Positions 14,021-16,355 of a stretch of DNA of 16,355 nucleotides are shown one piece after another. Each line of letters starts with the position of its first letter. Within the stretch, counting starts at the first letter, position 1. Below the pieces are notes generated by a model that was not told the DNA's origin, searched no databases, and worked only from the letters and a program-made list of their open reading frames with translations. The position numbers and the translations under genes are program-made. Source of the stretch: JBLNCE01 sp050260415 (GTDB taxonomy: Bacteria; Bacillota; UBA4882; JAAYXC01). Location of the stretch: NCBI GenBank assembly GCA_050260415.1, contig JBLNCE010000075.1:1-16355 (forward strand), given 5' to 3'.

Positions 14021-15133
14021 TCATCTCCCCTTGCCCCCCATGATCTCCCTCTTGTTCCGCATCAGATCGACGAACGCCTCCAGCCTTGTCAACACGCCGG
14101 TCTCGGCGGTGTGTTCATCGAGGAGGAGGGAGAGGACCGGGAGTTGCTTGTCCCGGGCGGCTTTTTGCAGGATGCCCATGGCGATGACCTCGGGCATGCA
14201 GCCCAGGGGCGCGAGCTGGATCACGCCGTCGGTGCCGTCCCGGGCGGCGGCCACGGTGTGCGCCACGGACTCGAGACCGTGGCCCCCGACGTAGTGGGCG
14301 AGGTAGGGCTTGGCCAGGGCGCGCAGGCTTTTCTGCCAATCCAGGCCCAGGGCGCTATAGAAGATATTGTCCCGGATCCAGTCAAAGAAGAGGATCGTGC
14401 GCTCGACCTCCACGCCCATCATGGAGAGCCGCTCCTCGAGGTGGAAGTTGATCGCCGGCTCCATGACCACGAGCAGTTCGCCGACGATCTTGACCCTCAG
14501 TTTGTCTTCCGGCGGCTCCTTTGGCAGCGCCGCAAACTCGTCCATTTTTTCCACGAACAACCGGTCGATCTCGCGCACGCTTGCGGCCTGTGACAGGCCG
14601 GCGAGGAAGGCGCGCTTGCTGTCCCAGATGCGGCGGCGCGATGCGAGCGGCAGGTGCGGCGCGAGCGCGGCGACGCGGCGCTCGACCCGGTCGATGGCCA
14701 ACGCTTTTTTTAGTCCGATAAAGGTAGCGCGGGGCAGATTCCGCCAGAAACGCATCCCGAGAAATCGGGTAACGGAACTGGTCAACTCGGTGAGGCTCTT
14801 CCGTGGCGGTTCGAAGACGATGAACGGCAGATCGTGGCCCAGATGCCGCAGGATCTCCCGCTGGACCTCGCCGTAGAGACCGAACCGGCACGGACCGATG
14901 CCGCCGGCCATGAAGACCGCGTCCACGCCGTCCCCGATGGTCTGCAGGTAGTTGCCCAGGTTCACTTTCAGGGGCAGGCAGGCAAATTCCGGCGTATGGC
15001 GGCTGCCCAGGGAGAGCGTCTCCTGGGAGGTGGGCGGCGGCAGCACCACCTCGAAGCCGAGCTCCGTGAGGAAGCTCTGCACCACGACCGTGCCCGCCCC
15101 CATGTGCGGAAAGGTGACTCTATAACGCGGCAT
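14021..15133 (-). CDS. DUF2229/HgdB-like Fe-S protein (CoA protein activase type)
   Basis: 370 aa from ATG 15133, with GGAGGA just upstream. It belongs to the acyl-CoA dehydratase activase-related family, whose fold resembles 2-hydroxyacyl-CoA dehydratase subunits. Three separated Cys, Cys52 (FACLPLKVNLGNYL), Cys82 (GGIGPCRFGLYGE) and Cys312 (APLGCMPEV), could bind a [4Fe-4S] cluster. The end LLLDEHTAETGVLTRLEAFVDLM is a family signature (SxDExTGxxGxxTRxEAFxDL). The start lies inside the preceding gene (14-nt overlap), so translation is coupled. The function of this small stand-alone form is not established; pairing with an ATP-driven activase suggests low-potential electron transfer. An upstream in-frame ATG at 15151 lacks a comparable RBS. 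Confidence 0.85.
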   Translation of the reverse strand: MPRYRVTFPHMGAGTVVVQSFLTELGFEVVLPPPTSQETLSLGSRHTPEFACLPLKVNLGNYLQTIGDGVDAVFMAGGIGPCRFGLYGEVQREILRHLGHDLPFIVFEPPRKSLTELTSSVTRFLGMRFWRNLPRATFIGLKKALAIDRVERRVAALAPHLPLASRRRIWDSKRAFLAGLSQAASVREIDRLFVEKMDEFAALPKEPPEDKLRVKIVGELLVVMEPAINFHLEERLSMMGVEVERTILFFDWIRDNIFYSALGLDWQKSLRALAKPYLAHYVGGHGLESVAHTVAAARDGTDGVIQLAPLGCMPEVIAMGILQKAARDKQLPVLSLLLDEHTAETGVLTRLEAFVDLMRNKREIMGGKGR

Positions 15134-16103
15134 GTTTCCTCCGCCAGGCAAGGAGATCGATGAACGCCTCGATCCGGGTCAAAAGGCCCGCGCGGCCGGT
15201 ATGCTCGTCGATGGTCAGCCGGAGGAGGGGCGGGGCGCCGGGCGTCTTGGCCAAGTACCGCTCCAGCAGCTCGCCGAGGAGCGCATCCGGGCCGCAGAGG
15301 CAGGCCGTGAGGAAGATGAGCCCGCCGACCGATCGCCGCCGCGCATAATGGAACCCCGCCGCCAGGATTTGCTGGCCGAGGGGCCAGTAGACTTCTTTGC
15401 TCTGATGGGGCCAGGTGGCGTAATGCTCGTCCGCCGGCAGCATTTCCTCGGTATGGATTCGCGCCCCGGCCGCGCGCAGGGTCCGCAGCAACTGTTGATT
15501 GGCATGTTCGTCATAGACCAGATAAGGGTGGCCGAGCACGGCAATCGCCAGGCGCGGGTTCCCCTCCGGCCGGACGAGCGGCGCGCCCGCCGTCAGGTGG
15601 GCGATGGCTTCGGGCGGGGTGAATCCCTGCCGGCAGAGTGCCGTAAAGCGCAACTGTTGCCGCCAGGCGATCCTGCCCGCCCGCGCGATCTCCTTCTTGG
15701 TAATGCCGGGGGCGATCCCGGCCAGCGCTTCCTCCCAGGCCGCGGTCCGGGGCTTATCGTCCGCGTCGAGGTCGTGCCAGAATTCCCTGGCGTTTGGAAA
15801 GATATGCCGGGCCAGATCCGGCAGCCCCATGAGCTTTGGGCAAAAGTGCCGCCGGCGGCCCCAGCGGCCGAAGCCGGGGGAGAAGAGATAATCCGCTTTA
15901 TCTTGCAGATAGGCGAGGTGGCCGAGATGGAGCTTGACGGGCAGACAGAGTTCGTCCACGGCCAGGGCGGCGCCTCTGGTTAGGATGGCCTGATTGGTGG
16001 GCGGCGAGAGCTGATGCGCCACGCCCAGTTCGGCAAAGAAGGAAGACCAGAAGGGATAGAGATGGTGGTAGAAAAGGGAACGTGGGATACCGATCACGGG
16101 CAT
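15120..16103 (-). CDS. DUF2229 protein, acyl-CoA dehydratase activase-related
   Basis: 327 aa from ATG 16103, just behind AAAAGGAG; the in-frame ATG at 16157 would add 18 residues ahead of the family N-terminus. MPVIGIPRSLFYHHLYPFW is the DUF2229 opening (IGIPRALxxYxxxPxW). Then come LSPPTNQAIL, ELCLPVKLHLGHLAYL (Cys53), HFCPK (Cys88), VLGHPYLVYDEHAN, TACLCGPD (Cys268, Cys270) and the closing TIDEHTGRAGLLTRIEAFIDLL. The Cys set could carry an Fe-S cluster. It is a paralogue of the following gene: both share the CLPxK motif near residue 53 and the DEHT..LTR(L/I)EAF end. First gene of the three visible in this operon; more may lie beyond the right edge only if transcription starts there, but a gap of at least 100 nt precedes it. 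Confidence 0.88.
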   Translation of the reverse strand: MPVIGIPRSLFYHHLYPFWSSFFAELGVAHQLSPPTNQAILTRGAALAVDELCLPVKLHLGHLAYLQDKADYLFSPGFGRWGRRRHFCPKLMGLPDLARHIFPNAREFWHDLDADDKPRTAAWEEALAGIAPGITKKEIARAGRIAWRQQLRFTALCRQGFTPPEAIAHLTAGAPLVRPEGNPRLAIAVLGHPYLVYDEHANQQLLRTLRAAGARIHTEEMLPADEHYATWPHQSKEVYWPLGQQILAAGFHYARRRSVGGLIFLTACLCGPDALLGELLERYLAKTPGAPPLLRLTIDEHTGRAGLLTRIEAFIDLLAWRRKHAAL

Positions 16104-16115
16104 AGGCTCCTTTTC

Positions 16116-16206
16116 GTGCTCGTACTCAGCGAAGCGGTCCACCCTCCGCAGTAGCATTCTAGATTATCACTTGAGTATTGCTACGGAGGACGGGTACTCG
16201 TACTCG
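16116..16206. repeat. Two copies of the GAGTAC/GTACTC hexamer repeat flanking an inverted repeat
   Basis: GTGCTCGTACTC (16116-16127) and TACTCGTACTCG (16195-16206) carry the same unit as 11000-11013, on the opposite strand. Between them, CCTCCG-CAG-TAGCA (16143-16156) pairs with TGCTACGGAGG (16179-16189) as an 11-bp stem with a 3-nt bulge and 22-nt loop. In the minus direction, GATAAT in the loop is -10-like, but no good -35 was seen. This is the leader of the Fe-S operon. Confidence 0.55.
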
Positions 16207-16355
16207 TGTCGAGCTGCAAAACACCGATGATTACCCCTTACTCAAACTCCTAATTATTCTGTCCCCCGGGTGGATCTCCTGCCCGCCGCTGGCGCGATCG
16301 CCGCGGAACGCGTGCGGGAAACAGGCGCGTTCTTGGCCTGTACGGTGGTAATGAA
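16207..16355. other. Right-edge region without a supported gene
   Basis: Nothing firm. On the minus strand one frame is open from the edge to a TAA at 16231-16233 (40 codons, ending GGQEIHPGDRIIRSLSKG), but two other frames are open almost as long and none matches a family I recognise. CTAATTATTCTGTCCCCC at 16249-16266 resembles the GGGACAGAAT-type sequences often seen next to REP-associated transposases, only as a resemblance. Confidence 0.3.

Noticed and set aside
13305..14294. A 329-codon plus-strand frame antisense to the activase and the hexamer hairpin
   Set aside because: It encodes a repetitive PIPIPIP stretch from the simple repeat and lies opposite a well-identified ATPase gene.

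Overview
The window is GC-rich bacterial chromosome with densely packed genes. It carries peptidoglycan genes (murD, murC, a PBP5-type D,D-carboxypeptidase), sigma70/SigA-type promoters and strong Shine-Dalgarno sites. At the right end is an anaerobe-type acyl-CoA dehydratase activase / DUF2229 operon that uses Fe-S chemistry. Such activase-related trios are, from memory, common in anaerobic Bacillota such as Peptococcaceae-like clostridia. The short hexamer repeats between genes are more reminiscent of MAG lineages such as Planctomycetes or Kiritimatiellota. I would call the host an uncultured-type anaerobe and leave the phylum open. No rRNA, tRNA, CRISPR array or complete insertion sequence was seen.

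Layout. Positions 1-1308 hold a 3'-truncated murD on the minus strand. It diverges from murC (plus), which has its own extended -10 promoter and probably starts at a TTG. Behind murC follow a membrane-anchored GAF-GGDEF protein with a degenerate GGEGI active site and intact I-site, and a secreted D-Ala-D-Ala carboxypeptidase preceded by a perfect 13-bp inverted repeat and closed by a strong terminator. Next come a ROK-family repressor, a GNAT acetyltransferase with a doubtful C-terminus, and a left-handed beta-helix acyltransferase resembling the GlmU acetyltransferase half. A G-rich octamer repeat then precedes a DUF1287-like putative cysteine hydrolase.

From 9118 a strong promoter drives the most unusual gene here: an acetyl-esterase-like alpha/beta hydrolase fused in frame to a complete nucleoside 2-deoxyribosyltransferase domain. 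A homocysteine S-methyltransferase-type enzyme follows, then a toxin-antitoxin pair whose antitoxin appears to join a ribbon-helix-helix domain to an Unstab_antitox domain, with a ParE/RelE-like toxin overlapping by 4 nt.

From 16103 back to 12873 the minus strand carries a three-gene Fe-S operon: two DUF2229-type proteins overlapping by 14 nt, then an HgdC/BadF-type ATPase activase separated by a hexamer-repeat hairpin. Together these look like a split version of the giant fused activase-DUF2229 proteins of clostridia; the substrate cannot be told from this window.
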